A stretch of DNA of 64,000 nt. It comes from Streptosporangiaceae bacterium (GTDB taxonomy: Bacteria > Actinomycetota > Actinomycetes > Streptosporangiales > Streptosporangiaceae). The DNA lies in assembly GCA_030038295.1 (NCBI GenBank), contig JASHPF010000151.1, positions 1 to 64,000 of the forward strand, read 5' to 3'. Under the pieces are notes generated by a model. It saw nothing but the letters and a program-made list of their open reading frames with translations. It was not told the origin of the DNA and ran no database searches. Positions 50,727 through 59,828 of this stretch are shown here, piece after piece. Numbering within the stretch: position 1 is the first letter of the stretch; each line of letters starts with the position of its first letter. Position numbers and translations under genes: made by a program.

Positions 50727-51203
50727 TTACGCCACCCGCCTGGCGGCCGGGCCGGGCAGCGGCGTGACGTCGCGCGCCGAGCCGAGGACGTGCCCGGCGG
50801 CGCACGTCAGCTCCAGCCGCACCGGCGCGCCGCAGTCCCGGTGCGTCAGCAGCACCGGCGCTCCGTCGGGTCCGGCCGCGTACCTGTCGCCCCAGGTCAG
50901 CAGCGCGACGACGAGCGGGAACAGGTCCAGGCCCTTATCGCTCAGCCGGTATTCCTCGCGCGGCCGCTGGCCCTCCTCGCGATAGGGCACCTTGCGCAGG
51001 ATCCCGTCACCAACCAGCCGTGCTAGCCGGTTGCTCAGTACCTGGCGCGGCATGCCGGTCCGCCGCTGCATGTCGTCGAACCGGCGTACGCCGTTAAACG
51101 CCTCGCGCAGCACCAGGAACGTCGACCTCTCCCCCACGACCTCGAGCGCCGCCGCGATGGTGCAGCTGGCGGTGTCGTAGTCGAGGGCCCACGATCGTCT
51201 CAT
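50727..51203 (-). CDS. HxlR family transcriptional regulator
   Basis: CTIAAALEVVGERSTFLVLREAFNGVRRFDDMQRRTGMPRQVLSNRLARLVGDGIL. Confidence 0.94.
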   Translation of the reverse strand: MRRSWALDYDTASCTIAAALEVVGERSTFLVLREAFNGVRRFDDMQRRTGMPRQVLSNRLARLVGDGILRKVPYREEGQRPREEYRLSDKGLDLFPLVVALLTWGDRYAAGPDGAPVLLTHRDCGAPVRLELTCAAGHVLGSARDVTPLPGPAARRVA

Positions 51204-51258
51204 GCACGCAGGCTAGGTCCACTTGACAGACTTAGCAAGCACAGACGATGCTGAGTCT

Positions 51259-51831
51259 ATGGATCGAACCCCGGTCGCCGAGCTCCGGCGGGCTGGCCCT
51301 GACGACCTTCCGGGCATCCGTGCGTTCCTGTGCGGGCTGTCGCGACGTTCGCAGTATCTGCGGTTCTTCGCCGCGGTGGCGCCGCCGAGCGGTGGCCTGC
51401 TGCGCGCGCTGGGCGGCGCCACCGGCGCAGACGTGCTGCTCGTCACCGACCAGCGGGGCACCGTGATCGGGCACGGAATGGCCGCCGACACAGCGATCGG
51501 CGGCGGGACCGAGACCAGCATCGGCCTGGTCGTCGGCGACGAGTGGCAGTGCCGGGGCATCGGCACCCAGGTGCTGCGCACCCTCACGGACCGGGCTGCC
51601 CGGCGTGGCGTGGACACGCTCGTGCTCGAGGTGCTTCCAGAAAATCGGCTGATGCTGGGCATCATCGGCCGACGGTGGCCGGACGCGCCGTCCGAGCGCA
51701 CCCTCGACGCCATCGTGTTCCGGCCGTCGATCGGGCCACCAGCCGGTCACTGGGCCGTCCCGCGCCCGCTCACCCTCGGCAATCCCGGCAACCAGGGAGG
51801 TCATGGTGCACGACGCAGACCTGCGGCCTAG
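51259..51831 (+). CDS. GNAT family N-acetyltransferase
   Basis: TSIGLVVGDEWQCRGIGTQVLRTLTDRAARRGVDTLVLEVLPENRLMLGI. Confidence 0.9.
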   Translation: MDRTPVAELRRAGPDDLPGIRAFLCGLSRRSQYLRFFAAVAPPSGGLLRALGGATGADVLLVTDQRGTVIGHGMAADTAIGGGTETSIGLVVGDEWQCRGIGTQVLRTLTDRAARRGVDTLVLEVLPENRLMLGIIGRRWPDAPSERTLDAIVFRPSIGPPAGHWAVPRPLTLGNPGNQGGHGARRRPAA

Positions 51832-52453
51832 CGAGACTGGCCGCCACGACCCGGCTCGCGACCGCGCGTACAGCTGGGACGATCCGACCGTCGCCGCGGG
51901 AGCCGCCGGCGGCCTCGACGGTATGGCGTTCCTGCAGGCCATCGTCGACGGCGCCCTGCCCGCCCCGCCGCTCGCGCGCACGCTGGACTTCGCGGCAGTC
52001 AGTGTGCGGCCCGGCCAGGTGACCTTCGAGTTCACGCCCGCGGAGTTTCACTACAACCCGATCGGCTCGGTGCACGGCGGAGTGCTGGCCGCGCTGTGCG
52101 ACTCAGCCTGTGGCTGTGCGGTGCACAGCACGCTGCCGGCCGGGACCCACTACACCAGCCTGGACCTCAGCATCAAGTTCCTCCGGCCGGTGACGTCCGC
52201 CGTCGGCCCGATGAGGTGCGAGGGTGCCGTGACGCACGCGGGCCGCCGGTCCGCGCTCGCCGAGGCCCGGCTCACCGACGCCGCCGGCAAGCTGTACGCG
52301 GTCGCGACGAGCACGTGCCTGATCTTCCGGCCGGGCGGCGGCCACGACGCCGCGCCGCACCGCTCGGCCGGGTCAGCTGCGGTACAGCCCGTCGATCACG
52401 TCGGCGTACTTGGCGTGCACGACGCGGCGCTTCAGCTTGAGCGTCGGGGTTAG
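51803..52453 (+). CDS. PaaI-like hotdog-fold thioesterase
   Basis: FHYNPIGSVHGGVLAALCDSACGCAVHSTLPAGTHYTSLDLSIKFLRPV. Confidence 0.9.
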   Translation: MVHDADLRPSETGRHDPARDRAYSWDDPTVAAGAAGGLDGMAFLQAIVDGALPAPPLARTLDFAAVSVRPGQVTFEFTPAEFHYNPIGSVHGGVLAALCDSACGCAVHSTLPAGTHYTSLDLSIKFLRPVTSAVGPMRCEGAVTHAGRRSALAEARLTDAAGKLYAVATSTCLIFRPGGGHDAAPHRSAGSAAVQPVDHVGVLGVHDAALQLERRG

Positions 52454-54220
52454 CTCCTCGCTTTCTGCGGTCCACTCAACCGGCAGCAGCTCCCAGTACT
52501 TCACCTGCTGCACCCTGGCCAGCCTGCCGTTGGCCGCCTCGACGGCGCGACTGACCTCGGCGAGCACCTGCGGATTGCCGGCCAGCTCGGCCAGCGAGGT
52601 CGCCTCGATGCCGTGGGCTCGCGCCCACGCCGGCGCCACCCCGCTGTCGAGGGTCAGCAGCGCGACCAGGTACGGGCGCCGGTCACCGTAGGCCAGCGCC
52701 TGACCGATCAGCGGATGGGCGACCAGCAGGTTCTCCACCGCGGCCGGCGATACGTTCTCGCCCCCGGCGGTGATGATCAGCTCCTTCTTCCGGTCCAGCA
52801 CGCTGACGAAGCCGTCGGCATCGATGCTGCCAACGTCGCCGGTGTGCAGCCAGCCGTCGGCGTCGATCAGGTCGGCGGTCTGCTCCGGCAGATTCAGGTA
52901 GCCGGGCGTCGTCAGCGGTCCGCGGGTGAGGATCTCCCCGTCGCCGGCGATTCGTACCTCCATGCCCGGCACCGGCCGGCCAACAGTGCCGAGCCGAAAT
53001 GCCTGCGGCGTGTTGGTGGTGAACGCCCCGGTCGTCTCGCTCATCCCGTACACGTCGAAGACTTGCATCCCGAGCCCGGCGAAGAACGTCGCTACCTCTG
53101 GCGGGAACGGCGCCGCGCCGCTCGATAGCACCGCCTCGCCGAGGCCGAGCAGCGACCGGATCGGACCCAGCACCTGCTGATCCACCGCCGCGAACCGGTC
53201 GGCCAGCTCGCTGGCGGTGGTCTCGCCGAACTGCAGGCTGCGCACGTACTCGAGGCCGGTCGCCATCGCCTGAGCCACCGCCGCTCGCTTGCCCTCGTCT
53301 TGCTCAGCCGCGAGCAGCGCCTGGATGCCCGCCATGACTTTCTCGTAGATCCGCGGTACGCCGAAGAACGCGGTGGGCCTGGCGTCGGTCAGGGTGCCGA
53401 CGAGCTGGCTCGCCGCGTCGCGACAGAAGTACACGTGCCGGGCGTGGCATACCCCGAGGTACACCGTGAGCATCCGCTCCGCGATGTGGGCGAGCGGCAG
53501 GTAGGAAACGACCCGGGCGTGCATCGGGACGGCCCCGCCGGCCTCGAGGGCGGCCACCTCGTAGAGCACGTTGGCGTGGGTGATGCGGACGCCCTTCGGA
53601 TTCGCCGTGGTACCCGAGGTGTACAGCAGCGTGACCGGGTCGTCCGCTCGGATCGCGGCGATCCGAGCGGACACGGCGTCCGGGCTGGCCGCGTGCCGGG
53701 TCGCGCCGAGCTCGGTCAGGGCGTCCCAGCTCAGGAACGGCGGTTCCGCCGGGCAGGCGGCCGCATCCCTGACGATGATCGTCCGCAGCGACGGCAGACG
53801 CGCCAGCACCTGCTGCCAGCGGCCCAGCTCGCTAGCTCCGTCGAGGACGGCCATGGTCGCACCGCAGTTGGCGGCCACGTACGCGATCTGCTCCGGCGCC
53901 AGCGTCGCGTAGAAGGTCACGGGAGTCCCGCCCGCGTGCAGCACGCCAAGGTCGCCCAGGACGTGTTCGAGCCGGTTTGGGAGCATGAGCGCGACATGAT
54001 CGCCGGGCCGCAGCCCGAGTTCGATGAAGCCCGCAGCGAGCTCCAGGACCCGCTGTCTCGTCTCCGCCCAGGTGAGCGTCTGCCACGGCCCAGCACCGTC
54101 GCGGTCGGACAAGGCCGGCCGCGAGCCGAATCGTCCGGCCGCCTCGGCCAGCGCGTCGCACACTGTCTTGCCCGCCCACTCCGCGCGCATGGCTGCCCGC
54201 TGCGCTGCGATCTCGCTCAT
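52373..54220 (-). CDS. Long-chain fatty-acid--CoA ligase (AMP-dependent synthetase)
   Basis: LLYTSGTTANPKGVRITH, YGMSETTGAFTTN, WLHTGDVGSIDADGFVSVLDRKKELIITAGGENVSP. Confidence 0.95.
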   Translation of the reverse strand: MSEIAAQRAAMRAEWAGKTVCDALAEAAGRFGSRPALSDRDGAGPWQTLTWAETRQRVLELAAGFIELGLRPGDHVALMLPNRLEHVLGDLGVLHAGGTPVTFYATLAPEQIAYVAANCGATMAVLDGASELGRWQQVLARLPSLRTIIVRDAAACPAEPPFLSWDALTELGATRHAASPDAVSARIAAIRADDPVTLLYTSGTTANPKGVRITHANVLYEVAALEAGGAVPMHARVVSYLPLAHIAERMLTVYLGVCHARHVYFCRDAASQLVGTLTDARPTAFFGVPRIYEKVMAGIQALLAAEQDEGKRAAVAQAMATGLEYVRSLQFGETTASELADRFAAVDQQVLGPIRSLLGLGEAVLSSGAAPFPPEVATFFAGLGMQVFDVYGMSETTGAFTTNTPQAFRLGTVGRPVPGMEVRIAGDGEILTRGPLTTPGYLNLPEQTADLIDADGWLHTGDVGSIDADGFVSVLDRKKELIITAGGENVSPAAVENLLVAHPLIGQALAYGDRRPYLVALLTLDSGVAPAWARAHGIEATSLAELAGNPQVLAEVSRAVEAANGRLARVQQVKYWELLPVEWTAESEELTPTLKLKRRVVHAKYADVIDGLYRS

Positions 54221-54319
54221 CCCGGCGCCCGTCCTCCCGCCTGCAGTGCTGCCTGACGGTCATGCCACCACGGCGGTCGCATATCCGCAAGACGCAGCGC
54301 GCCGGGCGGCAGGGGGCAG

Positions 54320-54706
54320 TCAGGCGTACCGGCGCGTTGGGACGATCCGGGTGCCGAGCGGCAGCAGCGTGATCGGAATGATCTTGAAGCTGGCGAGGCC
54401 CAGCGGAATGCCGATGATCGTCAGGCACAGCGCGACGCCCGCGATCAGGTGGCCGAGGGCGAGCCACCAGCCGAACAGGATGATCCACAGGACGTTACCG
54501 ATCACCGAGCCCACCCCGGCGTCGGGGCGGCGCTCAGCGGTGCGGCCGAACGGCCACAGCACGTAGCTCGCGATCCGGAACGCCGCTATGCCGAACGGGA
54601 TCGTCACGATCAAAATCAGGCAAATCACTCCAGCTATGACATAGGCGATGGCCATCCAGATGCCTTCAAGCACCAGCCACACGATGTTCAGAAGTGCGTC
54701 GAGCAT
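54320..54706 (-). CDS. YccF domain-containing membrane protein
   Basis: NIVWLVLEGIWMAIAYVIAGVICLILIVTIPFGIAAFRIASYVLWPFGR...IGNVLWIILFGWWLALGHLIAGVALCLTIIGIPLG. Confidence 0.92.
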   Translation of the reverse strand: MLDALLNIVWLVLEGIWMAIAYVIAGVICLILIVTIPFGIAAFRIASYVLWPFGRTAERRPDAGVGSVIGNVLWIILFGWWLALGHLIAGVALCLTIIGIPLGLASFKIIPITLLPLGTRIVPTRRYA

Positions 54707-54867
54707 GGTCCCCCCGTTCCCTTACCGGCCGATACCCAGCACTATCCCCCGCTCTGGCGGGTATCAGCTTCACTCTTGGCGGGTGATGACTGGCGACGCG
54801 GCAGCGCGCAGTGTCGCAGTAGACCGCCGCCAGCCGGGCAGCGGGCAGCGCATTGTTTGGGGGGCAC

Positions 54868-55236
54868 GTGAGCGTTTCCGGGTCTGGCAGGGCGGTCGAC
54901 CGGGCCACCAGTGAGAAGCTGGCGGCGCTGGCCATGGGTGATGCCGGCGTTCTCGGCGAGGCCGCCGACCTAAGAGAACAACTGCGGGCCGACAGCAGCC
55001 TGGATCCCAAGTCCTTCGCGCTGGTGAAGATCGCCGCGCTGGTTGCCATGGACGCGGCGCCCGCGTCGTACCTCTTCCAGGTCCAGGCAGCGCTCGACGC
55101 CGGCGCGGAGCCGCGGGAGATTCTCGGCGTCCTGACGGCGGTGGCACCGCAGACCGGCATGGCCAGGGTCGTGTCGGCGGCCCCGGAGATCATGGTCGCG
55201 CTCGGCCTCGAGCTGCCTGCTGGCACCGACGGCTGA
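54868..55236 (+). CDS. Carboxymuconolactone decarboxylase family protein
   Basis: SLDPKSFALVKIAALVAMDAAPASYLFQVQAALDAGAEPREILGVLTAVAPQTG. Confidence 0.85.
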   Translation: MSVSGSGRAVDRATSEKLAALAMGDAGVLGEAADLREQLRADSSLDPKSFALVKIAALVAMDAAPASYLFQVQAALDAGAEPREILGVLTAVAPQTGMARVVSAAPEIMVALGLELPAGTDG

Positions 55237-55258
55237 CCGCGCCGGAGAAAGGACGATC

Positions 55259-55555
55259 ATGTACGGAAGACCAGGGCTAGTGCGCCGTCGGCCGCTGCTG
55301 CGCGCGGCGGCGATCGGGGGCACCTTCGCGGCCGGAAGGGCGACCGGCCGCCGCGCGGCGGAGCAGGCCGACGCCGCTGCCTATCAGGACGACAGCCGCG
55401 GGCAGCCGGTGCAGGCGGCCCAGGCCGTCCAAGGCGGCGAGACCGCACCGGCCTCGTCTGCCGACCAGCTCAGCCAGCTAGCTGAACTGCACCAGCAAGG
55501 CGCCCTGACCGACGAGGAGTTCGCCGCCGCCAAGGCGAAGATACTCGGCGGCTAG
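55259..55555 (+). CDS. SHOCT domain-containing protein
   Basis: C-terminal DQLSQLAELHQQGALTDEEFAAAKAKILGG. Confidence 0.9.
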   Translation: MYGRPGLVRRRPLLRAAAIGGTFAAGRATGRRAAEQADAAAYQDDSRGQPVQAAQAVQGGETAPASSADQLSQLAELHQQGALTDEEFAAAKAKILGG

Positions 55556-55654
55556 CCGCCGCCGTCGTGCGGCGCCGGACCGGCGGATTGCGTGTCCGGC
55601 TGCCGTCCGGGTCTGCGGGAGAGTGTCGAGCGACGGCCGCGTGGGAGGTCACGC

Positions 55655-56404
55655 ATGGCGCATCCGGTGGTGCACTTCGAACTCAGCGGCCCGGATGACA
55701 GGGAGCTCGCCGGGTTCTACGCGGAGTTGTTCGGCTGGCGGGTGCGCCCGGTGCCGGGCATCAGATACACCCGCATCGATACCGGTGGCGGCATCAACGG
55801 CGGCGTCGCGGCCGCCGCTGACGGCCCGGCCACAGCGACCTTCTACATCGAGACCGACGACCTTCAGGCCGCGCTGGACAAGATCAACCTGATCGGCGGC
55901 AAGACCGTGCGACCCATCACCGAGCTGCCCGGCATGGCGACCTATGCCCTGTTCGAGGATCTGGACGGCCTCGTCGCCGGGCTGGTGCTCGGGGCCGGCG
56001 AGTCCGGCGCGCCGACGGCCGCACAGACCGAGATGCCCGCGGCCGATCGGGCCGACGGCCCCCCGGTGGACTGGTTCGAGGTGCTGGGCACGAACGCGAC
56101 GCGCAGTCAGCGCTTCTACGCCGAGGTCTTCGGCTGGCAGGTGAGCCCGGCCGCCGTCGGCTACGGGATGGTGGACACCGGCACGACCCGCGGGATCCGC
56201 GGCGGCATCGGGGCCGCCGGTCCCGGCCCATGGAGCACCGTCTACGCAGCCGTCAGCGACGTGGCGGCGACCCTCGCCAGCTCCGAACGCCTCGGCGGGT
56301 CACGGGTCCACGGCCCGGTCGTGATCGACGACCACAGGGACATCGGCGCACTGCGTGATCCGGCCGGCAACGTGCTCGGCGTGTACCACCACCGGCCGCA
56401 CTGA
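55655..56404 (+). CDS. VOC (glyoxalase-like) family protein, two domains
   Basis: PVVHFELSGPDDRELAGFYAELFGWRV and VDWFEVLGTNATRSQRFYAEVFGWQV. Confidence 0.92.
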   Translation: MAHPVVHFELSGPDDRELAGFYAELFGWRVRPVPGIRYTRIDTGGGINGGVAAAADGPATATFYIETDDLQAALDKINLIGGKTVRPITELPGMATYALFEDLDGLVAGLVLGAGESGAPTAAQTEMPAADRADGPPVDWFEVLGTNATRSQRFYAEVFGWQVSPAAVGYGMVDTGTTRGIRGGIGAAGPGPWSTVYAAVSDVAATLASSERLGGSRVHGPVVIDDHRDIGALRDPAGNVLGVYHHRPH

Positions 56405-56431
56405 ATCGCCGCGCCGGCCCCGTGCCGGAGG

Positions 56432-57298
56432 TCAGCTCGAAACCGACGGGTCCAGCAGGCCGCGGCGGCGGCGGATCGCAAGATCGGCCTTGGTGAAGAT
56501 CATGTCAACCACGATGCCGAGGATCAGGATCACGATGATGATCGAGGTGACTCCCCTGAAGTCCTGGACGCTCTCATCGGTGTTGAGCAGCACTCCGAGG
56601 CCAGGCGGACCGACGATCGACACGACGAGCTCGCCTGCCATGAGGCTGCGCCAGGCGAACGCCCAGCCCTGCTTGAGCCCCGCGACGAAGGCCGGCAGCG
56701 AGGCCGGCACGATTAGGTACCGGTAGAGCGTCACCCCGCGTAGGCCCATCGTCCGTCCGGCCCGCAGCAGCAGCGGTGGCGTGTAGTCGACGCCGGAGAT
56801 CAGGCCGTTGGCGATGGACGGCGCGGCACCCAGGATCATCACGAAGATGATCGCGTCCGTGCCCTGGGTAAACAGGATGATCGCGAACGGATACCACGCG
56901 ATCGAGGGCATCGTTTGCAGGCCGGTGATGATCGAGCCGATCGCGGCGCGGAGCGGCGGGATCCTCGCCACCAGCAGCCCCACGACCGAGCCAACCAGCA
57001 GGGCCACCAGGTAGCCGATGAGCGCGCGCTTCATGGTCACGCCGATGGCCGCCCAGAGCTGGCCGTGGCCGGCCATCTGCCACAGGTCGGACAATACCGA
57101 GCCAGGACCCTGGAGGACGAAGTGCTTCCAGCCGGTCAGGTGCACGATCTGCCAGACGGCGAGCACCAGCCCGACCGCGAGCACCTTCGGCCACGTCTTG
57201 GCCCACGCCCTCCTGGCCAGCCGGGCCGGCCCGCGGTCGTGCGCCGCCCCGCTGAGCTCAAGGCTGTCCAGGCCGTGCAAAGCCTGGTTAGCTGCCAT
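56432..57298 (-). CDS. ABC transporter permease (SsuC/TauC-like)
   Basis: TM helices and EAA-like loop GRTMGLRGVTLYRYLIVPASLPAFVAGLKQGWAFAWRSLMAGEL. Confidence 0.92.
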   Translation of the reverse strand: MAANQALHGLDSLELSGAAHDRGPARLARRAWAKTWPKVLAVGLVLAVWQIVHLTGWKHFVLQGPGSVLSDLWQMAGHGQLWAAIGVTMKRALIGYLVALLVGSVVGLLVARIPPLRAAIGSIITGLQTMPSIAWYPFAIILFTQGTDAIIFVMILGAAPSIANGLISGVDYTPPLLLRAGRTMGLRGVTLYRYLIVPASLPAFVAGLKQGWAFAWRSLMAGELVVSIVGPPGLGVLLNTDESVQDFRGVTSIIIVILILGIVVDMIFTKADLAIRRRRGLLDPSVSS

Positions 57299-58127
57299 GC
57301 CGCCCCATCTCCTCTCGCAGCCGTTCAGTCAGCAGGCCGGCGAGCTGCGCGACCTCGGGACTGTCGGTCCGCCGCGGGCCGCGCGGCGCCGCGTACTCCG
57401 CGATGACCCGGCCCGGCCGACTGCTGAGCACGATCGTCCGGTCCCCCAGCCTCGCCGCCTCCCGGACGTTGTGCGTGACGAACAGCACCGTCAGCGTCCG
57501 GTCCGTGCAGATCCGCTCTAGCTCGTCGTGCAGCAGGTCCCTGGTCATCGCGTCGAGCGCGCCGAACGGCTCATCCATCAGCAGGACGTCCGCGTCCTGC
57601 GCCAGGGCGCGGGCCAGCGCCACCCGCTGCCGCATGCCGCCAGACAGCTCGTGCGGACGCTGGCCGGCGAAGCCCTGCAGCCGCACCGCGGCCAGCAACT
57701 CGGCCACCTGCGCCTGCCGGGCAGCTTTCGGCACCCCCCTAGCGCGAAGCGCTAGCTCGACGTTGCGCCCCGCGGTCAGCCACGGAAACAGGGCCGGCTC
57801 CTGGAACATCAGGCCTACCCGGCGGCCGCCGGCCTCGACGCGCCCCGATGTCGGCTTGTCGAGTCCGGCCACGAGGTTGAGCAGCGTGCTCTTACCGCAG
57901 CCGGAGGCGCCGATGATGCACACGAACTCGCCGTCGCGCACCGTCAGCGACACCCCGTCGAGTGCGAGCAACTGCGTCCGGCCGGTCCCGTAGGACTTGC
58001 TGACGCCGGTGAGCCGGACGGCTTCGGCCGCGGCTGCGGGCGGCGGTGCCTCCTGGTGCGCACCGGGCAAGGCTGACGCCCCCGGCGCGGCCGCTGGGGG
58101 CGTCAGCTGGTTGTCGCGTACCGTCAC
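57288..58127 (-). CDS. ABC transporter ATP-binding protein (SsuB/TauB-like)
   Basis: IGASGCGKSTLLNLVAGLDKPTSG, HELSGGMRQRVALARALAQDADVLLMDEPFGALD. Confidence 0.94.
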   Translation of the reverse strand: MTVRDNQLTPPAAAPGASALPGAHQEAPPPAAAAEAVRLTGVSKSYGTGRTQLLALDGVSLTVRDGEFVCIIGASGCGKSTLLNLVAGLDKPTSGRVEAGGRRVGLMFQEPALFPWLTAGRNVELALRARGVPKAARQAQVAELLAAVRLQGFAGQRPHELSGGMRQRVALARALAQDADVLLMDEPFGALDAMTRDLLHDELERICTDRTLTVLFVTHNVREAARLGDRTIVLSSRPGRVIAEYAAPRGPRRTDSPEVAQLAGLLTERLREEMGRHGS

Positions 58128-59167
58128 GATCCGACCGTCGGCTGGCCGTCCGCAGCCAGCAGCTTGTTCAGCGGCGCGAGGTCGAATATCGCGGTCAGGT
58201 CGCTGACAGGCTTGAGCAGACCCAGTGACACCGCGTGCGAGGCGTCGGCGACGAGCGAGCTCTCGATCGGGTCATCGGTGAAGGTGACCTGGGCGAAGGA
58301 CGCCGCCAGCACGGAGGACTTGAGTCCCTTGCCGGTCAGGCTCGCCAGCTCCGCGTTAGCCGCGCTCTCGGCGGCCGACTTGTGGCTGGCGATGTAGGAG
58401 TTCGCCTCGATCTCGGCCTTCAGCAGGTCACTGACCACGGTGGGGTTGGCGGCCAGGAACGGCTGCGTCACGACGAGCAGCGTGGTCACGAACTGCCCGC
58501 CCGGCCAGAGAGTCGCCTCGTTGACGAGGACGTGCCCGCCGTCGGCGACCATCTCGGTGTCGTAGGGTGCGGGCTCCCAGCCGCCGGCGATCTGGCCGGA
58601 GGCGAACTGCAGCACTGCCGCGGAGTTCGGCGTGATCGGCGTCACGGGCACGTCGCCACCGCCGGTGGGCGTGGTGGTCAGGCCCTGCGTCTTCAGCCAG
58701 TAGCGCAGCGAGACATCCTGAGTATTGCCGAGCGACGGGGTCGCCAGCTTCTGACCCTTCAGCTGGCTGGCACTCGTGATGTTCTTGTTGACGACCAGCT
58801 CTGCGCCGCCCGATGCGGCACCGGAGATGACCTTGATCAGCGTGCCGTTGGACTTCTGCCAGGTGTTGATCGCCGGGTTAGGGCCAACGTAGGCGGCATC
58901 GAGCTGCCCCGCCAGCAGTGCCGTCGCCTCTTCGGTACCGGTGCTGTAGGGATACAGCTTGAGCGTGACGTTCTTCCCCAGGTTCTTGGTGAAGAAGCCG
59001 TCCTTGACGCCGATCAGCGCGGGTGCGTGCGTGATGTTCTCAAGGAAGCCGAGCCGGAGCACAACCTTCTTCGCCGGCGTGCTGCCGGAGCTGGCCACCG
59101 ATGAGCCGCACCCGGCCGCGAGCACAGTCATGCCCGCGACCACGAACCCGGCAAGCAGTCTCCGCAT
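58124..59167 (-). CDS. ABC transporter substrate-binding lipoprotein (SsuA/NMT1-like)
   Basis: MRRLLAGFVVAGMTVLAAGCG lipobox; LRLGFLENITHAPALIGVKDGFFTKNLGKNVTLKLYPY. Confidence 0.93.
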   Translation of the reverse strand: MRRLLAGFVVAGMTVLAAGCGSSVASSGSTPAKKVVLRLGFLENITHAPALIGVKDGFFTKNLGKNVTLKLYPYSTGTEEATALLAGQLDAAYVGPNPAINTWQKSNGTLIKVISGAASGGAELVVNKNITSASQLKGQKLATPSLGNTQDVSLRYWLKTQGLTTTPTGGGDVPVTPITPNSAAVLQFASGQIAGGWEPAPYDTEMVADGGHVLVNEATLWPGGQFVTTLLVVTQPFLAANPTVVSDLLKAEIEANSYIASHKSAAESAANAELASLTGKGLKSSVLAASFAQVTFTDDPIESSLVADASHAVSLGLLKPVSDLTAIFDLAPLNKLLAADGQPTVGS

Positions 59168-59182
59168 AGTTCCACCTTTTCC

Positions 59183-59199
59183 TATCGAATAACTCGATA
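59183..59199. promoter_or_regulatory. TATCGA-N5-TCGATA palindrome upstream of the SsuA-like gene
   Basis: Direct reading; 16-32 nt before the start codon. Confidence 0.55.
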
Positions 59200-59304
59200 T
59201 TTGCACCAGGAGTTTACATTGCGGTCGGGAGAAGTTCACCTGATGCGCGAGTATCAGCGGGACGGACCAGCGGACGTGGGGCTGACCGCGCCGCGCGTGC
59301 AGCG

Positions 59305-59724
59305 CTAGCTGCCCTCGTCCCCCGCGTCCTCCGGATCGACGCCCTGGACGGCCGTGAACCGCTGCAGGCAGGTCTGCAGCTCGGCGAGATCAGCCGGGGA
59401 GGAGTTGGTCGTGTTGAACCGGATGCCGTACATGATCGCGACGACAGTGTGCTGGGTCGGCAGTGCCATCGGCGGCGTGTTCTGGATGTGCGAGCACTCG
59501 GCCCGGACGTGCAGCGCAGTGGCCTCTGAGGTGTGCGGGCCGAAGTCGACGACCATCCACTGCTGATCGAGGGCGGCGTCCATCTTCGCGCATCCGGTCA
59601 GGACGAGCAGCCCGACGATGCCCGCGAGCGCAGTCACGACCAGGCGGTTACACCCGGTGACTGGTCCGTTGCTCCGCGCCGGAGCGGTACTGGTCAGCCC
59701 GCGCGGCGCTCGTCGTGGTTGCAC
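59305..59724 (-). CDS. Hypothetical lipoprotein
   Basis: LVVTALAGIVGLLVLTGCAKMDAAL lipobox-like signal; small conserved-looking C-terminal domain. Confidence 0.6.
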   Translation of the reverse strand: MQPRRAPRGLTSTAPARSNGPVTGCNRLVVTALAGIVGLLVLTGCAKMDAALDQQWMVVDFGPHTSEATALHVRAECSHIQNTPPMALPTQHTVVAIMYGIRFNTTNSSPADLAELQTCLQRFTAVQGVDPEDAGDEGS

Positions 59725-59828
59725 GCGGCCACTTTACGGCCACGGCCCGGCCGGCGTGCCTCCGGCCGCCGGCACGCTGCATCCCGTGCCACTCTTGATC
59801 CCAGTGACGCGCTGGACCAGGAGGTGCG

